A stretch of 64,000 nt of DNA from Drechslerella dactyloides. Its lineage: Eukaryota; Ascomycota; Orbiliomycetes; Orbiliales; Orbiliaceae. Below, in pieces: positions 48,723 through 60,040 of this stretch. The stretch spans positions 1,178,001 to 1,242,000 of the forward strand of contig JAGTWJ010000011.1 of the NCBI GenBank assembly GCA_020064725.1, in the 5' to 3' direction. Below the pieces are notes generated by a model. That model was not told the DNA's origin, ran no database searches, and saw only the letters and a program-made list of their open reading frames with translations. Within the stretch, counting starts at the first letter, position 1; each line of letters starts with the position of its first letter. The translations under genes and the position numbers were made by a program.

Positions 48723-50227
48723 ATGGTGACGAAGGAGGTCCTCGGCCGCGACTTGACGGCAAAAGACCACGTTCTCATCGCAGCGACATGGGACGCGCCG
48801 ACCGCATGGATGGATCACATCCGCAACGAGCATCCGGGCATTCGCGTGTCATATTACCATATCAAGATGGACCGGCAAAAGGTGTTTGTTACGAGCGGCA
48901 AGCACGTTCCTGATGGTGCGTAAACCGACCTTCCCTCATTATATTGCGAGTACATTTGCAGCGGCATATACACGTACGAGTTCTATGAGAGTACGTATTG
49001 GCTAATTGTATGTGTGGGTCTTACGGTCGCGTGGGAAATCGTGTAGAGCTATTCACGGACGTTACGATCTTTGTTACGATGAACTATCTGCCGGACCCGG
49101 CGATAGCGCCCAAATTGGAGATTGTCAGCATCCTCAGCGCGGGAGTCGACCGGCTGGATCATACGCCCTTGTGGCGGGATACGGATATCATCATTACCGC
49201 TGCCAACGGCGTGCACGGGCCGCAGATTGCCGAATGGTGCGTATGCCCGCGATATAGCAATGAATTATCGACGTATAACTATCCCGTTAATATGGTGTAC
49301 GGTTGATAATGGTGGATATTCAGGATTATGGGATATTTGCTGGCGCACACGCACCACTTCCGCGTGCTGGAGCAGTGGCAGCGTGAACACCATTGGGGCA
49401 ACAAAGGCGGCAGCTCCACCGGCAACCCGGTCCGCGACCTCGTCGGCCAGAAAATCGGCATCTACAGCTACGGGTCCATCGGGCGACAATGCGGGCGCGT
49501 CGCCCACGCGCTCGGCATGGAAGTGCACGCGTACACGGCCTCCCCACGACCGACGCCGGACAGCCGCCGCGACCGCGGGTATATCGTCCCTGGAACAGGC
49601 GATGCGGCGGGTGAATTCCCCGTGAAGTGGTACAGCGGGATGGATAGGGGTTCGCTGCACGAGTTTCTGGCGGTGGGGTTCGATGTGCTGGTGCTGTCGG
49701 TGCCGTTGACGGCGGAGACGCACGGGTTGCTGGGCGCGGAGGAGTTTGAGATCATTCGGAAGAGCGGTAGGAATTTATTCTTGGTGAACGTCAGCCGTGG
49801 GCAGGTCGTTGTGACGGAGGAGATGGAGAAGATTTTGAGGCTGCCGCTGGAGGAAGGCGGTTTGCGAGGCGCGGCGCTGGACGTGGTTGACCCTGAGTAT
49901 GTATACGCTATACTTCTCTGCTATCAGCGGTGTGAATAAGGAGGCTGATGAGATTGCTAACCTGAACGCTGACTACAGGCCGCTCCCGGGCAATCATCCG
50001 CTGTGGGATCTGCCAAACGTGGTGAGTATTTTGTCCTGGAAATGTCACTGCATTGTGGGAGGATAGCGGGCTAACGGATATAATACTGATAGTATATTTC
50101 GCCACATGTCTCCGGCTCTGGAGAAGCGTATTTCGAGCGATGTCTGGATATCTTAGCGATCAATCTGCAGCTGCGCGCGGAGGGCAAAAAGCTGATCAAT
50201 GTCGTGGACAGGAAGCGGGGTTATTAG
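48723..50227 (+). CDS. D-isomer-specific 2-hydroxyacid dehydrogenase
   Basis: Five exons: 48723-48915, 49047-49236, 49324-49896, 49979-50021, 50093-50227 (377 aa). These NAD(P)-dependent enzymes interconvert 2-keto and D-2-hydroxy acids (glyoxylate, hydroxypyruvate and similar). A catalytic domain leads to the Rossmann segment KIGIYSYGSIGRQCGRVAHALGM, whose first Gly of GxGxxG reads Ser. TASPRPTPDSRRDRGYIVPG, then NVSRGQVVV (substrate Arg), DVVDPEPLPG (Glu) and YISPHVSG (His) complete the active site. Substrate specificity cannot be told; motifs differ from yeast Fdh and Gyp-type enzymes, so no symbol is given. Junctions were taken from phase and family sequence, for example AEW|IMGYLLAH. GTGCGT donors occur twice. 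Confidence 0.88.
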
Positions 50228-52397
50228 ACGGCTGGGATAGAAGTGCATGTGTGCAAACAGACGCACAGGTGATAGTCTGCGAGTGAATGGTACAGCCTCC
50301 ACTCTGTCCCCAGAGCGCCTGGCGTCGAGACTAGCAGTAGTCTGTCTCGGCACCGGGCTGAGCTATGAGATCTCACGGGATATTCCGTTTCATGTTATTT
50401 ACCAAGTAGATTTGACTATTGGCCACCATTGGGACATGTATGCTAGTAAATCTACTCGACCGGGGAATTTTCAATTTTTTAATCTACAGAGCTGAGTCGA
50501 TCGAGCACAATGGTACGGCTTGTGAGTAGTTGGACCGGAGATACACCTGCGAGCTCCAGCCTACGCTTACATTCGTCTGTGCACACGTACGGCCAAACAT
50601 GTTTATAGGAGTACGTAATTAATTTATGATACATATCTGCATATCCATCCCTGAAGGGAATCCAGAAACTAATGTTTGCGAGTGGAGCTCGTCGAAGAGA
50701 TCGGATCAGATCATATGACCATGCGTCCTGAAGTAGTTTCTGTTTTGTATCATCTTGGTTGGGGTGGGTCTTGTGCGAGAAATCAAATCAATTTAATTGA
50801 TCAATTGAGCGGCATCTTGGAGTCGGAACAAGTCAGTTCCGGGGCTGATAGATGGTGCAGATACTATTACCGTTGTGAGAACGGGGTCAATACAATAATG
50901 CACATTCGCGGTGGCCGGTGGTGGTGAAGGGCGACGGAGGCTGATAGGCTGGCGAGGTTACACAGCAGCAGCATTAATTGGGCTCGCTAACATGCCAAGT
51001 TAGCGCAGCCATAATCCGCTTTTGTTCGATACGAGCATCATGCATCAGCTTTGAAGGAATATGCCGACGGCTCGCCCGTGCGCAGCAGCTAACAGTTTGT
51101 GAGCTAGTTAAGTTGTAAAGTGCGTCTGTGCCGCTGCTCGCTGGCAGTTATCAACGACCCGAGTTGCAACTTTGCATTGTTCTTTCGTTTCAACAGTGAA
51201 TCACGGCGATGCGTTCTTGTGTCGCTTCGGGCCGAGGCAGCTCGGAGGGCCCGAGAGGACCCGAGAGAACCCGAGAGAATCCGATCAGGAGTCGGCCAAA
51301 ATCGAAATGTGAAAGGTCATATTCGGACAATCGAGCTGGCGGTGCTGCCAAGCAGGGAAACTCCCCGCAGGAGAGCTGGCCCAAGATGCAGAGAGCTGCA
51401 TTGGATCCCTGCATGAGGTCGTGTCGGGGGTTGAGCTCTGGTGTTCTGTTGGATTTGTCAGGCAGCGCTGGCAGCCCGGCGAGGCCTCCGTTTGGCCCGT
51501 TCTGGCGGCGCGAGTCATGACAAAGCAGCCTGCCCGACCTCACCGCCCTCCACCCTCGAATCCTATCGCATTCTCCTCCCCCATCGCCACGGCATCTACC
51601 GACGGAGCATCACGGTCCCCGAGCTGCTCCCGACAATCCTTAGTCACTCAATTGCGATCATTGTAACTTGCACTTGTCGCCTGCCCTTCCGAGCACCGTC
51701 TCTCCCCTTCGCGACGGAGCAATTGGACGGAATCTCAGGGTATGTGATTCTCCCCATTGCATTGCATCATGTCATCTAGCCTTCCTCCGCTCGCCTGTGC
51801 CGTGGGCCCACTTCTGGCCCAGCTGGCCTGCTGCACCGTGCGCCAAACCAGATCCCTGGAACAGTTGAGCAAGCAATCACATTTGGGCGAGCTAACTGAT
51901 TCTGTTGCAGAGCTACTGCAGGACTTCAATTGCACTCGAGACCGACGACACGCGTCCAGAGCTGTGCTTTGAGAATATAATTCCAGCTTCTGACAATTGT
52001 TGCTGCCATCTTCGTCGACGGACGGCCAGCTTTCTTACTCAGACTGCTGCCTCGCTTCGAAGCTTCCTGAACCCGAACGGCGTCCAACCGAGCCCTGGTT
52101 GGAAATCCCACTTGATTTGGGTTTCTCCTCGGCTGGTGCCAGCTCCACCCCGCCCGCCGCCAGCCAAGAGCAGACGCCCTGCCTGGGATCTGCTTGATAA
52201 TCGACGGTTCCGCGCAGAAAGGACCGCAGTCCAGGCCTCGGACGCCTGCCAGCTCCACAGCACCCACCCACCAGAAACCGGCCCCCCAGCTGTGGGCATC
52301 TGCATCCGATCGAGTGGCACCGAGGCAGCCTGCCAACCGACTATTGCAGCCCATTATCGCAGCTCTGTTGGCTACGTTTCACCGGGCGCACAGGGCA

Positions 52398-52404
52398 TGA
52401 CTAA
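52398..52404 (+). promoter_or_regulatory. Yap1-type oxidative stress site candidate
   Basis: TGACTAA (reverse complement TTAGTCA) matches the known Yap1 recognition element, located ~600 bp before the TRR1 ATG. Fungal thioredoxin reductase genes are typical Yap1 targets. A 7-mer alone occurs by chance, so support is modest. Confidence 0.35.
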
Positions 52405-52766
52405 CGACTTACTACGGCTTGACTAGCGGCACGCTGCCTGTCCAGTTGCGTCCGCTGGGTCGATATATAATAGCCCGACCTCCTCTCTCTTGCTCCCTTT
52501 CGATATTTTTTTTCTCCACTTTGGTTTTGTGCTATATCACATCTTGACGATAGAATTCGCATAGACCGGATTGCAAGGGTGTCGGTGTTCAACTAGGATT
52601 CATCTGGACTTCCTCTGTACTGTTTAATCGAGCTTCCCAATATAAAAACCTCTCACCGTCGCACCAACACCAACCCATTCAACTAGCTCATCCACAGCTT
52701 CACGACAGCCGCATACGCATACGCATACATAAAGAACACCGTCCTCACTCGCTTTCGATAATATAA

Positions 52767-53000
52767 CGATCCCGCCAGCTGCAAGGACTCGAGCTCAGGC
52801 TCTCAACCACGCTGTCCTCCCGGTTCTTCCGCCCGCTGCTCGCGGCTGTTCGCTTTCGCCCCGTCGTCGGCGCATCCGCTGGTGTCGCAACGCTCCTCGC
52901 CCACAACCAGCAGACACCCTCCATCCGCAGCCTGACTTCCTCCGCCTCTTCTAACCCCGCCAGCACAACCCTCCCCTCCACAGCTTCGTCGGCCTCCAAA
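52767..53000 (+). other. ATG-free, in-frame arginine-rich leader of TRR1
   Basis: The 78 codons directly upstream of the TRR1 ATG at 53001 are open in the same frame, bounded by a TAA at 52764-52766, and contain no ATG. I found no ATG on the + strand between about 52405 and 53000. Translated, the leader is rich in Arg, Ser, Ala and Thr with a single acidic residue, and contains RFFRPLLAAVRFRPVVGAS, which resembles a mitochondrial presequence. A non-AUG start or an unseen upstream exon could add this extension. Translation is inferred. Confidence 0.4.
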
Positions 53001-54166
53001 ATGCACAGCCGGGTCGTCATCATCGGCTCCGGCCCCGCCGCGCACACCGCGGCCGTCTACCTCGCGCGCGCCGAGCTAAAACCCGTCCTCTACGAGGGCA
53101 TGCTCGCCAACGGCATTGCCGCCGGCGGCCAGTTGACCACGACAACCGACGTCGAAAACTACCCCGGCTTCCCCAAGGGCATCATGGGCCAGGAGCTCAT
53201 GGACGCCATGCGCGAGCAGTCCATCCGCTTCGGCACCACAATCGTCACAGAAACCGTCTCGAAACTCGACCTCTCGGCCCGCCCGTTCAAATACTGGCTC
53301 GAATGGTCCGAAGACCAGCCCCCGCATACCGCCGACGCCGTCATCCTAGCCACGGGCGCCAGCGCGAAGCGGTTACACCTCCCCGGTGAGGAAACGTACT
53401 GGCAAGCCGGCATCAGCGCCTGCGCCGTCTGCGATGGCGCCGTTCCTATCTTCCGCAACAAGCCTCTCGTCGTCATCGGCGGCGGCGACTCCGCGGCTGA
53501 GGAAGCGCTGTTCCTGACGAAATACGGTTCGAAAGTGTACGTGCTCGTCCGAAAGGATAAGCTGCGGGCCTCCACAATCATGTCCAAACGTCTCTTGAGC
53601 CACCCGAAGGTCGAGGTGCTGTTCCACCACCGAGCGGTCGAGGCGAAGGGCGGCAAGGTGCTGGAGAAGGTGGTCATCGAGGATGTCCGCGACGGCAAGC
53701 AGCGCGATCTGGACGCCAACGGCCTGTTCTACGCGATTGGACATATACCGGCAACCGCCCTGGTGAAGGGCCAGCTGAACGTCGACGAGGATGGGTATGT
53801 GATCACGGTGCCGGGTACCGCTGAGACGTCTCTCCGCGGCGTCTTCGCAGCCGGCGACGTTCAGGATAAGCGGTACCGCCAGGCCATTACCAGTGCCGGT
53901 AAGTCTGATATCATTTACCCAAAGCAGTATGAAAGATGCTAATGCTGGTATTGTATTGCAGGCTCCGGATGTATGGCAGCCCTTGAGTGTGAGAAGCTAC
54001 TCTCCGAAGAAGAATCCGAAGTCGATGCAAAACCCATAATGTGAGTCTCTTCCCCCTGTGATTACGATATTCGAACACCCGCTGACACGGCTATGGGGAC
54101 AGGGTAGAGCTCAAGAAGGAAAGCAATGGCGTGGCTCCCGAATCTAAGGCCGACCCTTTAGTCTAG
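53001..54166 (+). CDS. Thioredoxin reductase (NADPH) Trr1
   Basis: Three exons: 53001-53898, 53962-54040, 54103-54166 (346 aa). This is a low-molecular-weight, FAD-containing thioredoxin reductase that transfers NADPH electrons to thioredoxin. Features are the FAD-binding GSGPAA (9-14), GGQLTTTTDVENYPGFP, the redox-active CAVC (Cys141/144), the NADPH-binding GGGDSA (about 160-165) and GVFAAGDVQDKRYRQAITSAGSGC near the C-terminus, spliced correctly across intron 1. The last exon encodes a short non-conserved tail. The ATG at 53001 gives the family cytosolic start (SRVVIIGSGPA). Upstream, an in-frame ATG-less extension might give a mitochondrial isoform; dual targeting of fungal thioredoxin reductase is known in some yeasts. 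The long leader separates it from the hydroxyacid dehydrogenase. Confidence 0.95.
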
Positions 54167-55150
54167 CGAAGAGGAAACGAGAAGGATCACTAGTCTCCTC
54201 TTCGCAGCCGACGAAACGAGTCGTTACCGCCGCTTTCGAAAACCACTGATGTGCATCAATCATCCTCGCTCGGACACATCTTATCTTTCCCATCACGTAG
54301 TCTCCATCACCATTAACGTCGCATCGCCATCACCGCTACGTTAGTGCACATACACTGTGTGTTATCTTTACATCCAGCGTTACCTAAGTACATACAGGTA
54401 TCGTTCTTTTCATTCTTGTTGCGCTCACAAGGCGCTTGATTTCTTGCCTTTGGGGTTCCGGTACACAGTGCGCCTGGGAAGCAGAAGCCGAGTGCGCATG
54501 GACCGGCAATAGGGTGTTTTGATTCCTGGCAAGATGTATCCGTATTGCTCTCGGATCAAACTAACTCGCTACCTTTATCGGCTCCGCGGTGCCCTTTGGA
54601 GGACCTTTTTGTGTGTGTATTAGATCGTTAGTATATTGTTGCTATTCTCCGGGTCAATTAGTTTGTATAGATATCCATATGACATCATGAGAGAAAAAGT
54701 AATGGCGAGCCAAATTCTTAGACAGCGTCAAGCTGCACTAGTAGCCTAAATATACTACATCATAGATATATATATAGATTTAGCTGAGATGATAGCTGGC
54801 CCGGGACCTAACGCAGCTCTCTAGGCATTGCCTTTGCTTGAAATATCCAGACAAGTCGCTTCCGGATTGCGTCCGGTTATAAAGCTAGCCTTGCTCTGTG
54901 CATGCATCTACAAGACGCGACTGGGGCTATATATACAATCATATAGCGCCTGGCTTCGCGGCTGGACATATCGATATCCGACTGATTGGAAATGTCGACA
55001 AAGCTGTTGGCAACATGATAATATCGGCTCAGGCGCAGCCGGTAATCATTCGTTCACTGGCCCTGTTTATACAAAAATCTAGTTCACAGCCCACTATATA
55101 CAAGATTGCTGACCGATGAAGATGTACATATATACAGCGACACTACAACC
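54167..55150. other. Convergent 3' region TRR1/RGG protein
   Basis: 984 bp between convergent stops with A/T-rich words and a CCCGGG near 54802. No gene is seen. Confidence 0.55.
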
Positions 55151-56038
55151 TCACACCCTCGCCTCCCGCTCGGCAACGTTAACCCCAAGCTTGCCCTCCA
55201 ACACGGCCATAAACTTGGCCTGATGTCTGTCGTTAAAGCTCGGGTTCATCTTGAGCCCCTTCTCCGCATCGCTCAGCATCTTGATCTCCCTGTCTCCCGC
55301 CGCGCCGTCCGGCAGATTTACACGGTGTTCCTCCCCGGGTACCACGATGTCGTCGCCGAGCAGCGCGCGGCCCGTCCACCGGAGCATCGGCTCATATTTG
55401 GGTTTACGGTGCCATTGTAGCTTTTTCGCGCCGGCGGAGTTGGTGCCGCCGATGGCGGGGATCCAGCGGCTGTAGTCTTCGGGGTCGGGGAAGTAGGGCT
55501 TTGTGGAGTCGTAGACGGGATGCGGTTCGACTTCGCCGGGTTGCGCGGGGCGTGGGTTTGCGGTTATGTCGAGCCATTCCATTTCTTCGCGTTTTTCCTC
55601 CATTTCCGCTTCGGCGCGGGCTGCTTTTGATAGTTTTCTACGGTCACCGCGGGCGCCGCGGGCGCCGCCTCGTCCCCCGCGTCCTCGTCCGCCACCTCCT
55701 CCGCCTCCACCACCACCGCCGCGGCCGCCGCCTGGACTACTACCGCCGAAACTGCGACGGGCGGGATGGGCGTCGAAGCCCCGTGGCGTCGGGCCGTCGA
55801 ATCCCTGCTTGCGGATCGCGAAGGACGGGGACGCACCGCCCGCAGCGCCGGAAGCCGTGTCCGTTCGTGCGACAAAGTCACGCGGACGCCGTCGCGCGAA
55901 GGAGACAGCAGAGTCGGCGACGGCGTACGCGCGAGCTTGTGCTCGTGCCTGTCGTTCCGCGGCCGTCATGGTCGTAGTTTGCCCCCGTGGGATGATGGCG
56001 CTGGGGTCGTTGGCGGCAGCGGTGGCAGCGCGCTCCTG

Positions 56039-56069
<31 letters not shown>

Positions 56070-56846
56070 CGGGCGATGCGCGCTTGGCGTTTGGCACGTA
56101 CTTCGTCGCGCACGCGCTTCGGCTTGCCCCCTTCCGCGTCCGCCGCGCGGGCCATGAGGGATGCGACATCCTCCGGTTCGCCGGCGGCGGCAACGGGTCT
56201 ACGGATGCGGGGCGCTGGCGGCGGCGGCTGCTGCTCACTGGAGCGGGCTATCGGCGAGGTGAAGCTGATGGGCGGCGGGTGGTCACGGGACGGGTATGCT
56301 GGCCGTGAAGGTGTAACTGCTGGGGGTGCGGTATCGTACGGTGAGGACGGTGGTGGTTGCGGAGGCTGATACCCATACTGCGGTGTAGGCGGGGGCTGCG
56401 AGGGCTGCGGAGGAGGGGCAGCTTGCTGAGGAGGTGCTGGAGGAGGTGCCGCAGGAGCAGGAGGAGGCGGTCCCCGTGCGAATATCGACTGTCGAATGGC
56501 TCCCGTCTTCTTCATCAGCTCGGACAAGCTCATCTTGGGAATCGTGCGTCCTACGATATACACCATCAGTCAGTACCACCAAGTATATAGCTCCCTCAAC
56601 CGACCAATTGAGCAAGCGAGAGGAGTGAATGAATCGGTATAGAATATGTATAGCATTCATCAAATACGCACCCTTATCGCCAGCGTCGCCATCACCCTTC
56701 TCGTCCTCTTGCAGCGTCCTCGACCCATGCAGCCCGCGCACATGGGCAGCTGCCCTGCCGTCGCCGTCAAGCACGGCCTGATAAAGCGCCGAGGTATGCC
56801 ATATCCGGCCGCGGGCAATGCCTCTCCTCAGCTGCAGAGAGTACAT
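55151..56846 (-). CDS. Predicted mitochondrial Pro-rich/RGG-rich protein, unknown function
   Basis: Two exons on the - strand: 56846-56672 and 56550-55151 (524 aa). The N-terminus MYSLQLRRGIARGRIWHTSALYQ is Arg-rich with a hydrophobic pattern, typical of a mitochondrial presequence. Next comes a Pro/Gln-rich segment (84-175), a polyglutamine run (about 220-228), an RGG/poly-Gly segment (about 330-363), then a charged block (KAARAEAEMEEKREEMEWLDI). A more ordered C-terminus (YDSTKPYFPDPEDYSRWIPAI, then KLQWHRKPKYEPMLRWTGRALLG) looks conserved but I cannot name the family. RGG boxes commonly bind RNA, so a mitochondrial RNA or ribosome role is possible. The antisense open frame over the same region is a shadow. 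The gene lies 648 bp from PMT2, same strand. Confidence 0.7.
56042..56068 (-). repeat. (CTG)9 encoding polyglutamine
   Basis: Nine perfect CTG copies on the + strand, read as CAG on the coding strand, giving a Gln run in the RGG protein. A candidate for length polymorphism. Confidence 0.9.
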
Positions 56847-57494
56847 CCTGGCAGTGCCGGTACCGGTGCGATGCGATCAGCGGGGCAATTGTCGTTATCG
56901 TTCGTGGGATGTTGTGGCGTTCGTTGGACGCACGGCGTCGTTGAGTGGTGTTGGAAAGCGAGTTCTGCGGTCACGTGGCACCCGTTCCGTCCACGTTCGC
57001 GTGTAACCATGACCACACGACAGCCATGCATCATCTTCGACTTAGCTTAGCTTAGCTATAGCTCAGGGTTATTGTTTTAAGAGAAGTGTAAGTGTAATTG
57101 AATCGCAAGACTACATGTGATACGGTAAAAGGAACAGGCTGCAGATGATATTTACACTTTTGATAACACTGGTGACGGTTTTCAAACAACGTGAAAGCGC
57201 GACGTCAAACTCCAAGGATTCCCGTCCGAACGAACGGAAACCCCGCCGCCAACATTACGTACCCTCCGTCTAGATAGATCTACGCTACATGCGAAGCATG
57301 CCTCCCCCTCTCGATTACATCCGCCAAATATCCACGCGTCGCATCACTGACATGCCCTGTTCCGCAACCGGGCACAGCGTCCCGGCCTCGCCGCCAGACA
57401 ACACCGGCCACGAGACGGAGTGCCAGGAGCAACCCCTCCAGCTGCATCCCTGCTCTACCTCCCTCCATCCTCCCAAAGTCTGATATAAGGGAGC
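56847..57494. other. RGG-protein promoter and PMT2 3' flank
   Basis: 648 bp between - strand genes. A short direct repeat of AGCTTAGCTTAGCTAT lies near 57043-57060. No gene is seen. Confidence 0.55.
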
Positions 57495-60040
57495 TTACTT
57501 GGCAAAGTGCAAGTCGTAGCCCAGCCACTTCCGCTGCAGCACCTGCTCAACCGACAGTCCCGGCGTGCCATACGTCAACGGGGCATAGAAGAAGAACCCG
57601 CCAATGACGGCCGCAAGGATCACGCCACCGACAATCCAAGACAGCGGAGTCGCCACATTGGGCGCCGACGGCGACGAGGGCATAACCCCCGTCAGCGTGC
57701 GGCGCGCCGACCTCTTGCCCGACTGCAAAGCCCGAACGTGCTCGGGAACCGTCTCGTCGATGTTGTCAGTGTTGAACACAAAGTCAAGCAGCGCACCCGT
57801 CACCAGCGCGCTGGCGAGGTGTGCGGGCAAGTAGTGGTGCAGGAAGAGCTGGCGGCCCATGACGAAGAAGGCAACGTAATGTGTCATCCACGCGATGAAA
57901 AAGTACCCGGTCGAATTGTAAAGCTTGGACCGCGTCCGGTGGTCGAGAGCATCCACGCCGCGACGCCTGGTAACCTGATCGGCGCCGATGATGCCCGCGA
58001 AAACGGCAAGGAGCGACGAGGCGAGCCACCAGCCGATGGGGTTGCCGAGGAAGTAGATTTGCTCGCGAGTGTCGTTCTTAGTCCAGAAGGACACTCCGCG
58101 GAGCAGGTACGGCCATTGGATCGGGTGCGAGGCGTACGGGTGAGACGAGGTCAACGCATTGTTGTGGTGGAACATGGCCCGCTGCAGCTCGAACCACTTG
58201 ACCAGGAACGGCAGCGTCTTGACGACCTTGGGCGCCCTCTCGTTGCGAGCATCGTTCTCCGCAAGGCCAACAATGTCGTCGACGTACCAGAGGTTGGACG
58301 TCTGTTGGACGTTCTTGTTACCGTTGATCTCCTGTTGCTTGAAGCCCCACTCTGGCAACGGCTTGGTGTGCGTCCACATGGCCACCTTTGAAGGGAAGTG
58401 GATCAGCTTGAACTGGCCGGCCATAGTCTTGAACTCGGCGCCCTGGCGGAGACCTTCGATCCTGATCTCGAAGAGCGTGTCGTTGAGTCGCTGGGCAGCG
58501 GTCTCCTGGTCGACGGTGGTGAACTCCTGGTTGGTCGGGAAGTATGGAGAGGCGACGTCGTGAGATAGAAGCATGGTGTTGGTTACCACATGCTGGAGAC
58601 GGACAGCATCGCCGTTGAGAACGGGCAGGCCGGTCTTTACCTCGGGCAGGTTGCTCGAAGGGAGGATGATCCAGTTGTTGTTGGTGTCATTGTGCGGGTA
58701 GCCGGTGACCTGCTGGCCCTGGGAGGAGATTCTGCCATCTTCGTACCGCAGAGGATATCTTGCGGTGTGGGAGTGAAGGTAGACCTTGGTATCCTTGTGG
58801 CGGATGGTGATGGTGTCGTAGTAGTTGATGTTGGTGCTGGAAAGGGTCATCAGATTGTCCGCTAGCGTTTCTTGGAAGGCAGGAGACATAAAGTCGTCGC
58901 CGGTTCCGCTTCGGTACAGGATGGCAAAGTGGACCTGGAACCAAAACAGGTAGAAGCAGAACGGCACAACGATCAAGCCGAAGGCCCTGGCGCCAAAGTG
59001 GTAGCCGAACTCCTGCAGCGTGAGTCCCGTCTGGATGTCCAGGAGGTACCACAGATCAATGGCAACGGCGGTTCCGATGGTGACAAACGTGAAGACACCA
59101 ACGTACTTGGTGGAGATGACGCAGGAAAGCGCGACGCCGGTGAGGAGCAGCCACTTCCACCACTTGCGCGAGAAGGGAGCATGTCGCATCTTGTAGAACC
59201 GGACGTAGGCAAAGATCGAACACGCCATGGAGAAGATCAACGTGGCATCCAGCAGGATCAGCCTGGTCTGGCCGACATGCGCGTTATCTATATATCCTCG
59301 GATTAGCCCCTCCACTCCTCAATAACTCTATCGATAAGGAGACAAACCGAACAGAACCAATCCAGCGGCGAGGAGAGCTGCGGGGATCGAGTAGCCGCTC
59401 TCCCACATGGTCATGTACACGACAGACACGGTCAAGGAGCCGAGCAAGGCCGGCATCGTCCGAAACGCGACATAGGGCACCTTGTGATCGATGTACGAGT
59501 CACCAATGTTGTCGAACTTGAAGTCGCCATCGAAGCCGACGAACCAGCCCATGAGGGCGAAGAGGAGCTTTCCGAAAGGTGGGTGGACATCGAAAAAATA
59601 TGTCCGTTGCAGATACTGCCCGAGTCTACGTTAGTTTCCAACATTCTTCGACCTTGTAACGTTGGTGGTGATGCTGGTGGCACCGGAGTGTGTAGCGTAC
59701 AAATGAAGCGAACTGTATGGAGCCCCAATTGCGTCAGCACCGCGTATCGCGTGAAATTCCGGCGGGGAAAACCATGAGAGCCCACCTTGCCAAAATGCAC
59801 CTCGTCAAACACGACTTCGTTCGGATGATTGATCTTGTAGAATCTGGTGATGAAGGCCAGCGCCGTCACGACGGTCAGCCCGATGGCGTGTCCGATTTGG
59901 AACCCCTTCTTCGCGGGCGAGGCTGTCTTCTTGTTGGTCGTGATCGGCTTGGTCAGGACCTCGTCTTCGGAGTGGGGCACGGGAGTGGTCCCCCGCTGCT
60001 TCTTTCGTTGCCGGACGCTGTTGGTGGTCTGGTCCGCCAT
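57495..60040 (-). CDS. Protein O-mannosyltransferase, Pmt2 subfamily
   Basis: Four exons on the - strand: 60040-59786, 59712-59701, 59615-59348, 59287-57495 (775 aa). Pmt2 transfers mannose from dolichyl-phosphate mannose to Ser/Thr of secretory proteins in the ER, usually as a Pmt1-Pmt2 dimer. The N-terminus is cytosolic. The first loop has FDEVHFGKFASFYLQRTYFF and DVHPPFGKLL with the catalytic Asp-Glu pair, then VGFDGDFKFDNIGDSYIDH. A lumenal MIR-type region (YYDTITIRHKDTKVYLHSH on) follows, with a multi-span C-terminus (WMTHYVAFFVMGRQLFLHHYLPA). DNAHVGQTRLILLDA and the LSCVISTKYVGVF segment indicate the Pmt2 rather than the Pmt1 or Pmt4 group. Exon 2 is only 12 nt and encodes FASF; without it the conserved motif is broken. 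It is divergent from ATP synthase e. Confidence 0.93.
59701..59712 (-). other. 12-nt microexon of PMT2
   Basis: TTCGCTTCATTT, flanked by a CATACAG acceptor and a GTACGC donor on the - strand, with introns of 73 nt (59785-59713) and 85 nt (59700-59616). It is needed to read KFASFYLQ, which is the family sequence. Confidence 0.85.

Larger units (their letters stand above)
50228..53000. other. Gene-poor upstream region of TRR1
   Basis: 2.8 kb without a supported gene. Overlapping open frames at 51120-52430 lack family motifs and occur on both strands. The last ~600 bp before TRR1 hold an unusual ATG-free leader, described separately, and a Yap1-like TGACTAA at 52398. Confidence 0.5.

Noticed and set aside
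51905..52426. 173-codon open frame on the + strand before TRR1
   Set aside because: No motif, competing open frames on the - strand, composition of leader DNA.
55566..56369. 267-codon open frame opposite the RGG protein
   Set aside because: Antisense shadow of Gly/Pro/Arg-rich coding; no start context or motif.
57507..58391. 294-codon open frame opposite PMT2
   Set aside because: Antisense shadow of the well-supported PMT2 coding region.
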